Notes under the pieces: generated by a model
What the model was told of the DNA's origin: nothing
What the model saw: only the letters and a program-made list of their open reading frames with translations
The model's database searches: none
Shown here: piece after piece, positions 43,987 to 52,504 of the stretch
Numbering within the stretch: position 1 is the first letter of the stretch
Layout of the letters: every line of letters begins with the position of its first letter
Translations under genes and position numbers: made by a program
From: Methylobacterium nodulans ORS 2060
GTDB lineage: Bacteria; Pseudomonadota; Alphaproteobacteria; Rhizobiales; Beijerinckiaceae
Assembly (NCBI RefSeq): GCF_000022085.1
Contig: NC_011894.1
Location: 646,501 to 710,500 of the forward strand
Length of the DNA stretch: 64,000 bases
Direction: 5' to 3'

Positions 43987-45405
43987 GTAATTACCCACGC
44001 CCGTGGCGGTAGGATCAGGCGCGGATGATGTTGAGGATAGTGGCGAAGGTGCCGGCCCCCGAGAGGCGGGCCGTGTCGACGACGGTGCGCACGTCCGCCT
44101 CACCCGCGGCCGCCCACATGGCCCGATAGCCGTTCGTCACCTTCCGCTGCACCACTGCCGGGCGCAGCGCGCGCTCGCAAGCGTTGTTGGTGACCGCCAC
44201 GCGGCCGGGATGGTCGAGGAAGACCAGGAGCTGGTCGCGGGCTCGGCCGATCTTGGCTTGCAGAGCGCGGGTCAGATCGCAGCGGCTTGGTGCAGCGAGG
44301 ATGGCGGACAGCTGCCGATCCAGGGCCCGGCGCTTGGCCGAGAGCGTCGAGGCGGCCAGGTCGGTGACGCGCTCGGCCAGGCTGAACACGCTTCCCAGCC
44401 AGAGTTGTAGGCGCAGCGGCACGGGGTCGTCGCTGACCTCGACCGCGTAGGCGACGTCACGGGCCAAATGCGCCAGGCAGGTCTGGTGATGCTCACCGTG
44501 GCCCTGCTGGGCGGTGTAGCGGTCCGACAGCCACACGGACGGCCGGTGTCCGTCCATCATCGCGTGCACCACCGCGGCGGCCCGCGTCGAGGCCGCGTGA
44601 TGAACGACCGCTGCGTCCGAGCGGAACACCCAATGATACGAGTTGCTGCCCTCGATGCGCACGCCGGTCTCATCCGAGGCGACTACCGCGGCCCGGCGCA
44701 GCGCCGAGACCGCAGCTTCGCGATCGGCACGGAACTGCCTCTGGGCCCGACGCAGCAGGTTCATCAGCCCGCCCTGGCTCAAGGTGAGCCCGAACAGGTC
44801 CGACAACGCGGCCTGCAGCCGCTCGTAGGACAGAGCCTGGAAGGTCTTCAGATACACCGCCACCGCGTGCAGGCGCGGGCCGAACGGCGTGCCGCGTGCG
44901 GCCTGCGGCACTGGAGCGACGACGCGCGTGCCACAAGCCGGGCAGCGGACGGCGAGCCGTTGATGCTGGGTGACCATCGGTGCCACCGCGGGCAAGTCGA
45001 TCTGCTCGCACACGCTGACGATCTCGGCCGGCAGATCCGGAGCCAGAACACCTCCGCAGCAGGGGCAGTGACCCGGGCGGTGAGCGACGATCTCGTCGGG
45101 ATCGGGGCTGAGCGTTCGGCTATGTCCCTCGTGACCCGGCTTGGCGCCGCCGGGCTTGGCCTGCTCGCGCCGCTCCTTGCGGTCGGTCGAGGGCGGCTTG
45201 GACGAGGTGCGCGAGGTCTTCTCGGGGCGCTGCAGCCGCAGCACCAGCTCGATCAGCTCCTGCTTGCTCAGGCGTTCCAGCTCGCTGCGGCCCATCCCAC
45301 GAGGGAATCAGCCAAATCGCCTCCCGGCAAGAGGCGCGGCGAACTCCCTCTAGCGGCCTCGCTTGTGGGTCACGCCGCGCTCGCGCGCACCCCGTGGGTA
45401 ATTAC
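43987..45405 (-). mobile_element. IS66-family element (single-ORF type)
   Basis: 1,419 bp. Terminal inverted repeat GTAATTACCCACG at both ends and an 8-bp direct repeat CGATATGT outside (43979-43986 and 45406-45413), the IS66 duplication length. Only the tnpC-like gene is present, no tnpA/tnpB, as in the ISBst12 subgroup. Inserted in sspH. Confidence 0.93.
44015..45295 (-). CDS. IS66-family transposase
   Basis: 426 residues. N-terminal leucine-rich coiled coil (ELERLSKQELIELVLRLQR), then the disordered TSRTSSKPPSTDRKERREQ stretch and a zinc ribbon (GHCPCCGGVL ... VRCPACGTRV) typical of IS66 TnpC. The catalytic region has VVASDETGVRIEG, HHQTCLAHLARD and TNNACERALRP. The subgroup lacks the helper genes. 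Confidence 0.93.
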   Translation of the reverse strand: MGRSELERLSKQELIELVLRLQRPEKTSRTSSKPPSTDRKERREQAKPGGAKPGHEGHSRTLSPDPDEIVAHRPGHCPCCGGVLAPDLPAEIVSVCEQIDLPAVAPMVTQHQRLAVRCPACGTRVVAPVPQAARGTPFGPRLHAVAVYLKTFQALSYERLQAALSDLFGLTLSQGGLMNLLRRAQRQFRADREAAVSALRRAAVVASDETGVRIEGSNSYHWVFRSDAAVVHHAASTRAAAVVHAMMDGHRPSVWLSDRYTAQQGHGEHHQTCLAHLARDVAYAVEVSDDPVPLRLQLWLGSVFSLAERVTDLAASTLSAKRRALDRQLSAILAAPSRCDLTRALQAKIGRARDQLLVFLDHPGRVAVTNNACERALRPAVVQRKVTNGYRAMWAAAGEADVRTVVDTARLSGAGTFATILNIIRA

Positions 45406-45623
45406 CGATATGTGCACCCTGACCATGGAGTCTCGGACCTCAGCGTCGATCCTCCTAGCGATGGCGCACGTCAAGGTCTTATCCAGGCCGACTATCGAGA
45501 ACAGGCTCTTGACGCCAGGGTTCGCCTCAAGCGCAGCGGCTACGCGCGCGACGGCCACCCTAGTCGCGAGATCCTCGACCTCGGGCAGTTTCTTGTCGAG
45601 GGGCTCCAACTTAAACGCGACGT

Positions 45624-47240
45624 TCATAGTGTAGCCCCGTTATGACGATGAAAGGGATTGATCACGAAGGCGCAGTCGTCTGATAGACGCTTGGATAGAC
45701 CGAGAATCCTAAGGCGATCCTCGAATATGCGCTGGTTTGCCTTGAAATGTTCGTAGTTTGCTTCGGGGTATTCCTGGCGGGCTGCCTCTGTCCCGATCAC
45801 AAAGCCGTAGCGGCGCCACAATTTGTCGAGAAAGCCTTCCAGCTCCATCGGCGCTCCGACGTTGGCCAGGACCAACGCCTCAAGGAACCCGTCGGAGGCG
45901 GCGTACCAGCGCCCGTTGCCACGCCGCGCCACTGCGAAACCGATCTGCTCCGCATAGAACCCGACTACCCTCCCGAGATGCTGGTCGTGGTTGTCGATAG
46001 CGGCGTTTGTGACCTCCTCTGCCATCATCTCCGCAGTGTGAGCCCACGGTTCGTACTTGAACACCTCCTCGCAGAGCTTCTTCAGCGCCTTCTCTGCGTT
46101 CGTCTGGCACTGGGCAGCCTTCCATTCATTTGATTCGACGAGGGCCTGGACGAGCTTGCGGATTGCCTTCCGGCTGAGTTCCTTATGTCGCGCAAAGGCA
46201 TCCTTCGCCTGCTTGTGCACATTCGCCGTCTCGGCCGCCAACATGTCGATCGGATATGGTGGACGTCTCTCGCCGATCATGTCCGCTGAACGATCAACGA
46301 TGTACTGGAGGACACCCAACCCCGAGAGGCGCATCAAGGGCTCGGGCACGCTGTCGTCGGGAAGTCCTTCGAGCGAGAGAAGCGAGTACCAATCTTCGGC
46401 CACGCGGTCGTAGGCAGGATGGCGCGCCAAAGGCAAGTAGCCGAAGGTGTCCATCGAGACCTTCTTCTCCTCCACCCCGGATTGAAGTGCCTTCGCTAGC
46501 TTGTTCCAGCGGCTGTTCTCCCCGATGAAGCGCTTTCGGACGACGGCTTCCAATTTTTTCCGGCTCTCGCTCCGGTTCAGCATGAGATAGAGAAGCTCGC
46601 CGCCGCGTGCGAAGAACCGACGGTCCTTGTTCACCCCGTCGTTTCTGCTCTCCCCATAGTCCGCCGTCAGCATGTCGACGCCACGCGGGGCGAGGTGCCT
46701 CGATGTCGGGCGCCGGTGCCGTTCGGACTCGACCTCGGCGCCGCGCAGCAGCGTCACCGCGTTCCGGAGCGCGGCGAAGCTGACGAACCGCTCCTGAAGA
46801 TATGCGAACCGATCCTTGCCGTCGGGCACGCGGGCGAACCATGCCGCCCACTGGCTAGGGTCAGCAATGGCCTGCGAAGACGCTATCTCGTCCAGGTCCC
46901 GATCGCGGAACAGCAGGTGGCGGAGATCGGACCTCTTTTGCATCTCGTAGGTGCGGTTTTCGTGGTTCTCCCCCAAACCGGGGAAGATCTCCTCGACGTT
47001 CCGGTCCGCCGCGAAAGCCGCCATGATGTTCAGGGCTTCGAGCAGTAAGAGCCACGGCGTCTGGTCGTTGTGGAACCGGTGCCCCCAAATGCGCTGTTCG
47101 AGCCAGATTTCCGTTTTTGGCGGCTGGTACTTCACGACGCGATTGCCCACGGTCAGGGCCGCGCTGGATCCGTCGTTGTGCAGCACCTGGGCGATTAGCC
47201 CGTCAGTCGGACTGAAAGGGGAGGTCTGAATCGCGGGCAT
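45624..47240 (-). CDS. sspG: SspG/DptG-like PT-dependent restriction component
   Basis: 538 residues from the ATG at 47240 (MPAIQTSPFSPTDGLIAQVL), one base after the SspF stop. No P-loop or nuclease motif stands out. Blocks such as WLEQRIWGHRFHND, GEHKNR-like GLGENHENRTYEMQKRSDL and LARHPAYDRVAEDWYSL are visible. Identity rests on its slot between the DptF-like and DptH-like genes and on size. Expected to work with SspF and SspH to attack unmodified DNA. Confidence 0.65.
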   Translation of the reverse strand: MPAIQTSPFSPTDGLIAQVLHNDGSSAALTVGNRVVKYQPPKTEIWLEQRIWGHRFHNDQTPWLLLLEALNIMAAFAADRNVEEIFPGLGENHENRTYEMQKRSDLRHLLFRDRDLDEIASSQAIADPSQWAAWFARVPDGKDRFAYLQERFVSFAALRNAVTLLRGAEVESERHRRPTSRHLAPRGVDMLTADYGESRNDGVNKDRRFFARGGELLYLMLNRSESRKKLEAVVRKRFIGENSRWNKLAKALQSGVEEKKVSMDTFGYLPLARHPAYDRVAEDWYSLLSLEGLPDDSVPEPLMRLSGLGVLQYIVDRSADMIGERRPPYPIDMLAAETANVHKQAKDAFARHKELSRKAIRKLVQALVESNEWKAAQCQTNAEKALKKLCEEVFKYEPWAHTAEMMAEEVTNAAIDNHDQHLGRVVGFYAEQIGFAVARRGNGRWYAASDGFLEALVLANVGAPMELEGFLDKLWRRYGFVIGTEAARQEYPEANYEHFKANQRIFEDRLRILGLSKRLSDDCAFVINPFHRHNGATL

Positions 47241-47241
47241 C

Positions 47242-49041
47242 TCAGCTCTCCAGCGCCACCACGCCGACCTTGTCAGCATTCAGCCGTCCCTCCGGGGACA
47301 GTCGCACGATCTGGATATCCTCGACTCCCTCGGAGTCGATCAGTCCGCGTTTCTCGAGCGACGCTATGACCCTGAGCCGGAACTGGCGCAGCTCCTCAGA
47401 GCACTGCCGCGAGAAGCTGCCCGGCAAGCTGCCGGCTTCCACCCGGAGCAGGTACTCGAACAGGAGCGGCTGTAGCGCGTTCGCCTCGACGACGTCCTTG
47501 CCCTCGCGGACGATCATCCGCAGCGTGCGGTGCGGGCCCAGTGCGTCGAAGTCAAGGTGGACCCTAACGGCCCGCCGCTCCCCAACCGGCATCTCTATGT
47601 CTAAGACCTGTCCGATGCGGCTCTGCGCGTTGGCGGCCGGCGCCGCAAACCACAAAGAGGCGCCGTCATCGCACATCATGCCGGTGTAGGTCCGGTTCAG
47701 GCCAATTGCGAGACGGTTCCTGATCCGCGCGTCTACTTGGCCGCGTCGCAGTGAGTCAGCGAACATGAGATATTCCCCACCGTGCATAAACACGGTCAGG
47801 CGCCAGGGGTCGAGGTCACTCTGGGACAGCGCCTGGGGCACCGGCAGCCTGAAGAACAAGCGTCTCCGCTGCTGCTCGATCGCGTGCCTGAACTCGTCCT
47901 GGTCGATGGCTTCACCGCGGCGGTACTGGCGCCGCATCGGTTCGAACAGGGCCTCTCCGAACAGTGGATCGTCCGCCACGAATTGAGAATGCGCTGCCTG
48001 TGGTTCCGCGTCGATTAGGACCCCGTCGATCAGGTTGTTGGTCTCGCGCCCAACCCCGAATGCAGCGAGGATCCCGAACGCGCGATAGGTGGACCGATCG
48101 GCCTCCAGGTTCAGGCCAAAGACGTTGTCGTACGGGTTCGACGATATCAGCTTGCCCTCACTTACGAGCGCCGCCGCAGACGAGCAGCTCATGAGCTTCG
48201 ACCGCAGGCCCCGCACCCCGAGCAACGTGTTGACGATCACTAGCAGCACCTGCCGGATCGGGAGATGCATGTCGTTGTCGGCGGCGATCCGAATCATGTC
48301 GCGCATTCGCGCGCGGAGTCCGACGGAACTCTTCTGCTTGAGGAGGTCCCGATTCCGCCGTATCGGGCAGCTAAGCGCGCTGCCACATGAAGCGCAACCT
48401 CCCCAACCTTCGTGATCGACAACGGCGTCGAGCAGTTTATCAAAAGTCTCGTCGTGCGGCTGCCGGCTCAGGTTCCATATGTCCAGCCGCAGCCCGGGCA
48501 CGCGACTGGCATCGTTCTTGAGCATATTGCGGATAGCCTCTTCGGCAGCCTTTCCGCTATCGTCCGCCTCCGCGTAACGGCGGAGTGTCCGCAGCAACTG
48601 GCCATCGTTAGCGGCGACGAGGTAGACCGTGCCGCACTCGCCGTACGCACTCCTACAGAGACCTCTGACGATCTCGTCCTGCTCCGGCTTCTCATTGTAC
48701 TGGCTGAGGTCCTTGATGATAACCAGCCGCCGCCCGTCGCGCAGTGTCTTGTCGATGCGACAGTCGGTCTTCCGCCATTCCTCCTCGGTACCTACGAGGG
48801 CAGTGAATACTTTTCGACAGTGCCAGGTCTTGCCATCGCCCGCGGTGCCTGTGAGGATCACCGAGCGCGGCTGCTCGCCCATGAGGGCGGACAGAATCCG
48901 ATCCACCTTGTCCGTGTTTACCGAGATCGGGCTGACCTCGAACCGCCGTGCGCCTTCGAGCACGTGTTCGTCGTACATGGATTGCGCCGCGGGTGTGGGG
49001 CCGTAGGTCGCGAGAAAATCGACAAGAGCCTTGGTTGACAT
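47242..49041 (-). CDS. sspF: SspF/DptF-like P-loop ATPase
   Basis: 599 residues. Walker A GTAGDGKT at 65-72 preceded by SVILT, then LVIIKDLSQYN, and a Cys cluster CASCGSALSCPIRR that may bind zinc. These match the DptF family of PT-dependent restriction proteins. The C-terminus IVRLSPEGRLNADKVGVVALES is intact. It starts 8 bases after the SspD stop. Confidence 0.8.
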   Translation of the reverse strand: MSTKALVDFLATYGPTPAAQSMYDEHVLEGARRFEVSPISVNTDKVDRILSALMGEQPRSVILTGTAGDGKTWHCRKVFTALVGTEEEWRKTDCRIDKTLRDGRRLVIIKDLSQYNEKPEQDEIVRGLCRSAYGECGTVYLVAANDGQLLRTLRRYAEADDSGKAAEEAIRNMLKNDASRVPGLRLDIWNLSRQPHDETFDKLLDAVVDHEGWGGCASCGSALSCPIRRNRDLLKQKSSVGLRARMRDMIRIAADNDMHLPIRQVLLVIVNTLLGVRGLRSKLMSCSSAAALVSEGKLISSNPYDNVFGLNLEADRSTYRAFGILAAFGVGRETNNLIDGVLIDAEPQAAHSQFVADDPLFGEALFEPMRRQYRRGEAIDQDEFRHAIEQQRRRLFFRLPVPQALSQSDLDPWRLTVFMHGGEYLMFADSLRRGQVDARIRNRLAIGLNRTYTGMMCDDGASLWFAAPAANAQSRIGQVLDIEMPVGERRAVRVHLDFDALGPHRTLRMIVREGKDVVEANALQPLLFEYLLRVEAGSLPGSFSRQCSEELRQFRLRVIASLEKRGLIDSEGVEDIQIVRLSPEGRLNADKVGVVALES

Positions 49042-49049
49042 CAGTCGCC

Positions 49050-49862
49050 TCAGAGATGGCAGATCGCGCAGCCGTCCTCGTCCGACTTCGCCTTGAGGGT
49101 GCGGCGCGACATCTTCTCAACGTCGTCGAGGGAGCGTCCGTCGACCCACGTGTAGTCACGCCCGCTGTGCGTCTCGTAGGTCTTCGCTCTCTCGAACAGG
49201 TTGGGATGGCGCTCCTTGAGCCCCTGCCATTCAGCGATCTGCTGGTAGAAACAGAAATAGCATCCCGACCGGCTGCGCCACTCGTAGTAGCGCGGAAGAC
49301 CGAGACCACTGTCGTCGAGCAATTTCTGTACGTCAGCAAATCCGAGGCCGTCGTCTTTGAAGGGATAGACTGGCACGATATTCGGCTCCTCCGATAGAAG
49401 GACGGGCTTGCCGCTACCTGTGTAGCCTTGTCGGTTCTCATCGGCGCGGATTGCAATATAGGAGTAGGCCGGCGCGCTGCCGATGTACTTTTCGTAGGGA
49501 TGGATCTTGAGCATCCGCGTGCACCAGCGCGACCGCGGGCTTGGCAAGTAGCCGTTGAAGTGGTCGTAAAGCACTACATCGAACGCTGAGCGCCCGGGCT
49601 TGGCGCGGACATCGAGCATTTCTAGCGCCGAGATGCGTGCGATTGCCTGTCCCAGCACGTGCTCCAGGCGGTCAAGATACTCGTAGGTCTCCGGCAGCTC
49701 TGCACCAGTGTCGCAGAAGACAAACTCGAATTCGAGATTCGGATAAGTCTGCGCGAGGTAGATTGACATCGCTGTTGAGTCCTTGCCGCCCGACAGCGGC
49801 ACGATATGTCGCCGCGACGCGTCCGCTGCGGCCTCTTTCATCTTTGCTGGTGTTACCGTCAT
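49050..49862 (-). CDS. sspD: SspD: PP-loop ATP pyrophosphatase/Fe-S sulfur transferase
   Basis: 270 residues, PAPS-reductase-like. PP-loop SGGKDS at 24-29 activates the DNA backbone with ATP, and cysteines at 114 (RWCTR), 201 and 204 (GCYFC), and 265 and 268 (GCAICHL) would hold the Fe-S cluster that passes sulfur from SspA. DndC/SspD signature FCDTGAELPETYEYLDRLE. The start ATG overlaps the SspC C-terminal fragment's stop as ATGA. Appears intact. Confidence 0.88.
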   Translation of the reverse strand: MTVTPAKMKEAAADASRRHIVPLSGGKDSTAMSIYLAQTYPNLEFEFVFCDTGAELPETYEYLDRLEHVLGQAIARISALEMLDVRAKPGRSAFDVVLYDHFNGYLPSPRSRWCTRMLKIHPYEKYIGSAPAYSYIAIRADENRQGYTGSGKPVLLSEEPNIVPVYPFKDDGLGFADVQKLLDDSGLGLPRYYEWRSRSGCYFCFYQQIAEWQGLKERHPNLFERAKTYETHSGRDYTWVDGRSLDDVEKMSRRTLKAKSDEDGCAICHL

Positions 49863-50163
49863 CGCTTCGCTCCGGCCACAGCTCGCCGCGGCTCCCCGTT
49901 TTCCTCAATGCGCGCGAGTACCGCCTGAAGCTCCGCGATCCGCTCTCGGATCACAGGTGCCAAACGCGGCGACGGCGCGTCTGTCGCGAGGGCCGCGTCC
50001 TCGATCCGTGTGCGGCACTCGCGCAACAACATCGCGTACTGTCCGGCCGTCCCGTCCTGCCACTGCTCGACACCCCGTTGCAGGAGGATCGAACTGACCG
50101 CGCGCGCCAGGCTCGCGGGCGTGTAGCGCCCGTTCACCGTGTCCCTCGCCGTCCTGAGAGTCC

Positions 50164-51592
50164 TTCTCTGATTGGGGTCGTTTAGGTCAAGCTGCTCGTT
50201 GTGGTTTCTCCGGCTTGTGTCGCCCCGTGGGTCACACGCTTCTCTTCGCGGTCGGCGCTTGGCCGCCGCATGATGGGGTCAGGAGGGCGAGGCGTCTCAA
50301 TCTGTTTCACGACCTTGCGGGTTTGCACCCGCAGGTTCTGGACTCTCAACGAGATCGCCAGGCCCATCGTCCCCACGGGAACGATCCGGTTCACCCTTTC
50401 GGGTTCATGCGTGGTGTTTTGCCCTCCTGTTTCGCGGTGACGGCGTCATCCTGCGAGCGTGGCACCCTCTGCGGGCTCCTTACCCCAGCGGAACGCGGTG
50501 CCGTCGCTCCACATGCGATGGAGGATGACGGCGAGCTTGCGGGCGACCGCGACGCGGGCGCGGGCCATGCCGCGACGCCTGGCGATCTTCATCCCCCAGG
50601 CGCGCAGGCTCGACCATTTCTGGCTCCGCACCAGCAGCGTATGCGCCGCCTCGTAGAGCGCGGTGCGCGCGAGTTCGTCGCCGCAACGGCTGATCTTGCC
50701 CTGGATGTCGGTCTCGCCGGACTGGTAGCGCGCCGGCGTCAGACCGAGATGGGCGCCGACGTCGCGCGAGCGCCTGAACCGGTCGGGCCGGTCGATCGTC
50801 GCCCGGAAGGCAAGCGCGGTGATGGGGCCGACGCCCGGCACGCTCATCAGCCGCTGGCAGACCGCCTCTTTCTTGACGAGATCCATGACCTGCTTCGTCA
50901 AGCCGGCGAGTGCGGTCAGCATGCTGGCCAGCACCTCCAGGAGCGGTTCGACGAGCTGCGTCATCAGGGGCACGCCCTCGGCCAGTTCGCGTACGCGGCC
51001 GGCGAAGGCTGCACGGCCAGGCGTGCCGAGCTTGAGCCCGGCTTCGCGCAGGATCCCCCGCACCACGTTCTCGATCGAACGCATCTCGTTGAGCACCGTG
51101 CGGCGCGCCACCAGCAGCGAACGCCACAGCCGGCACTGACGGCTCTTGACATGGACCTGCCGGAACCAGCCCGTCCGCATGATCTGCGCCAGGGCGCGTG
51201 CGTCGTTGCGGTCGGTCTTGTTGGGCATCGTCTTCATCGCGGCATTGGCCTGGCGCGTCTCGATGCAGATCGCCGGCAAGCCCGCCTCGCGCAGGCCGTC
51301 GTGCAGCCAGGCCGTCAGCGAGCACGCTTCCAGGCCGATGCGCTCCAGGGGCAGGCCGATCTGGTTCAGCGCCTGCACCAGCGCGCCAGGCTCACTCGCC
51401 GCCCGCGCCTCCCGCACGATCCGACCCGTATCGTCGACAACGCAGATCGCGGTCTCTTCCAGCGAAACGTCCAGTCCGGCATAATACTTCACGGCTGCTC
51501 CTTCCCGATGCTTGTGGCCGCTCAACACGGACCACGTTCCAACATCCCGAACGGAGCAGCCACCCTCGGCTAAGACCCCAATCACCCCATCT
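50164..51592 (-). mobile_element. IS110-family element (IS1111-like)
   Basis: About 1.43 kb. Subterminal inverted repeats TGATTGGGGTC near 50169 and GACCCCAATCA near 51575, as in the IS1111 subgroup; exact ends are inferred from the restored sspC frame and the start of the IS5 repeat at 51593. No target duplication is seen, normal for this family. It abuts the IS5 element. Confidence 0.75.
50446..51492 (-). CDS. IS110-family transposase
   Basis: 348 residues from the GTG at 51492 (KYYAGLDVSLEETAICVVDD). The RuvC-like DEDD domain starts with GLDVSLEET and includes NKTDRNDARALAQIMR. The C-terminal Transposase_20 half has LMSVPGVGPITALAFRATI and GDELARTALYEAAHTLL, the serine-containing helix-hairpin-helix region. 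Intact. Confidence 0.9.
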   Translation of the reverse strand: MKYYAGLDVSLEETAICVVDDTGRIVREARAASEPGALVQALNQIGLPLERIGLEACSLTAWLHDGLREAGLPAICIETRQANAAMKTMPNKTDRNDARALAQIMRTGWFRQVHVKSRQCRLWRSLLVARRTVLNEMRSIENVVRGILREAGLKLGTPGRAAFAGRVRELAEGVPLMTQLVEPLLEVLASMLTALAGLTKQVMDLVKKEAVCQRLMSVPGVGPITALAFRATIDRPDRFRRSRDVGAHLGLTPARYQSGETDIQGKISRCGDELARTALYEAAHTLLVRSQKWSSLRAWGMKIARRRGMARARVAVARKLAVILHRMWSDGTAFRWGKEPAEGATLAG

Positions 51593-52504
51593 GTTGGGAA
51601 AGGGTGGCCAAGAGAAAATGCGGGATGATAGAGCATGTCTGCTCGTCTCGAATGGATGAATGGCCCCTCCTTGGTCTGGACCGCTGCAAATCGGCCGCGC
51701 TATGATCGTCGCAGCCAGAGATACCCGAGTGATATGACGAACGACGAGTGGCTCACCCTGGAGCCACTGCTTCCTGTCGCGGAGGGGATCGGGCGGCCCC
51801 GGACCTATCCTATTCGGGACATCATGAACGGCATCCGCTACGTGCAGCGGTACGGCATTCCCTGGGATGCCATGCCAAAGGATCTGCCGCCCGCCAGTCT
51901 CTGCTACGATTACTGGCGGTTGCTCACCGATGGCGGCCACATGGACCGGATCAACCATCATCTCGTGATGAGGGATCGTGAGAAGTCCGGGAAAGAAGCC
52001 AGTCCAACGCTGGCGATTGTGGATGCCCAGGCGGTGAAGTGTGACGCCCCGCAAGGCGAGCGCGGGTACGATGCGGCGAAACAAGTGCTGGGGCGCAAGC
52101 GGCATCTGGCGGTCGACAGCGACGGACGCCTGCTTGCGGTGATGATCACTCCGGCCAACGTTCAGGATCAAGAGGGCGGGATCCCGCTCGTCAAGCGCTT
52201 GGTTCGTCTCTGTCCCTGGATCAAGACAATCGTGGTGGACGGTGGGTACAAGGCCCGTTTCATTGAGGCGGTTCAGGCTGGCACGAGCCGTGTCGTGGAA
52301 GTGGTCGTACGGCCGCAATTTGGGAAGGGCTTTGTGCTTCTGCCGAAACGATGGCGGATTGAGCAAAGCATCGGCGCTCTCACGGTGTCGCGCCGTCTCA
52401 AGCTGGATTACGATACGCTGCTTCACATCTCGGCGGCGGCTATGCTTTTCGCCTCTATAACTCGGCTTCTCGCGTCAATCACTATGAAATGACCCTTTCC
52501 CAAC
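51593..52504 (+). mobile_element. IS5-family element
   Basis: 912 bp with 13-bp terminal inverted repeats GTTGGGAAAGGGT. It is directly against the IS110 element on its left and the sspC coding sequence on its right. No target duplication remains because the other flank is now IS110 sequence, so one element probably inserted at the end of the other. Confidence 0.8.
51635..52492 (+). CDS. IS5-family transposase
   Basis: 285 residues; the start could also be the ATG at 51656. Opening MTNDEWLTLEPLLPVAEGIG (from ~34) and RNGIRYVQRYG-like NGIRYVQRYGIPWDAMP are typical. DDE core: LAIVDAQAV, KTIVVDGGYKARF and RRWRIEQSIGALTVSRRLK-type ending (WRIEQSIGALTVSRRLKL). Stops inside the right terminal repeat region. 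Confidence 0.9.
   Translation: MSARLEWMNGPSLVWTAANRPRYDRRSQRYPSDMTNDEWLTLEPLLPVAEGIGRPRTYPIRDIMNGIRYVQRYGIPWDAMPKDLPPASLCYDYWRLLTDGGHMDRINHHLVMRDREKSGKEASPTLAIVDAQAVKCDAPQGERGYDAAKQVLGRKRHLAVDSDGRLLAVMITPANVQDQEGGIPLVKRLVRLCPWIKTIVVDGGYKARFIEAVQAGTSRVVEVVVRPQFGKGFVLLPKRWRIEQSIGALTVSRRLKLDYDTLLHISAAAMLFASITRLLASITMK

Larger units (their letters stand above)
38876..45627 (-). pseudogene. sspH: SspH/DptH-type HerA-FtsK ATPase, split by IS66-type element
   Basis: The start at 45627 (MNVAFKLEPLDKKLPEVEDL) overlaps the SspG stop as ATGA. After 74 codons the gene is cut by the element at 43987-45405 with 8-bp duplication CGATATGT. Beyond it the same frame resumes (LDDGTLDDRLRTTWNTTDFR) to 38876, total about 1,776 residues, the size of DptH. 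The C-terminus has Walker A GETGSGKG and sensor ILQRPD, HerA/FtsK-like. An ATG at 43915 could restart translation of 1,679 residues, so partial function is possible. Confidence 0.85.

Noticed and set aside
49859..50137. Separate 92-residue gene between sspC and sspD
   Set aside because: It is the C-terminal end of sspC; excising the two ISs joins it in frame.
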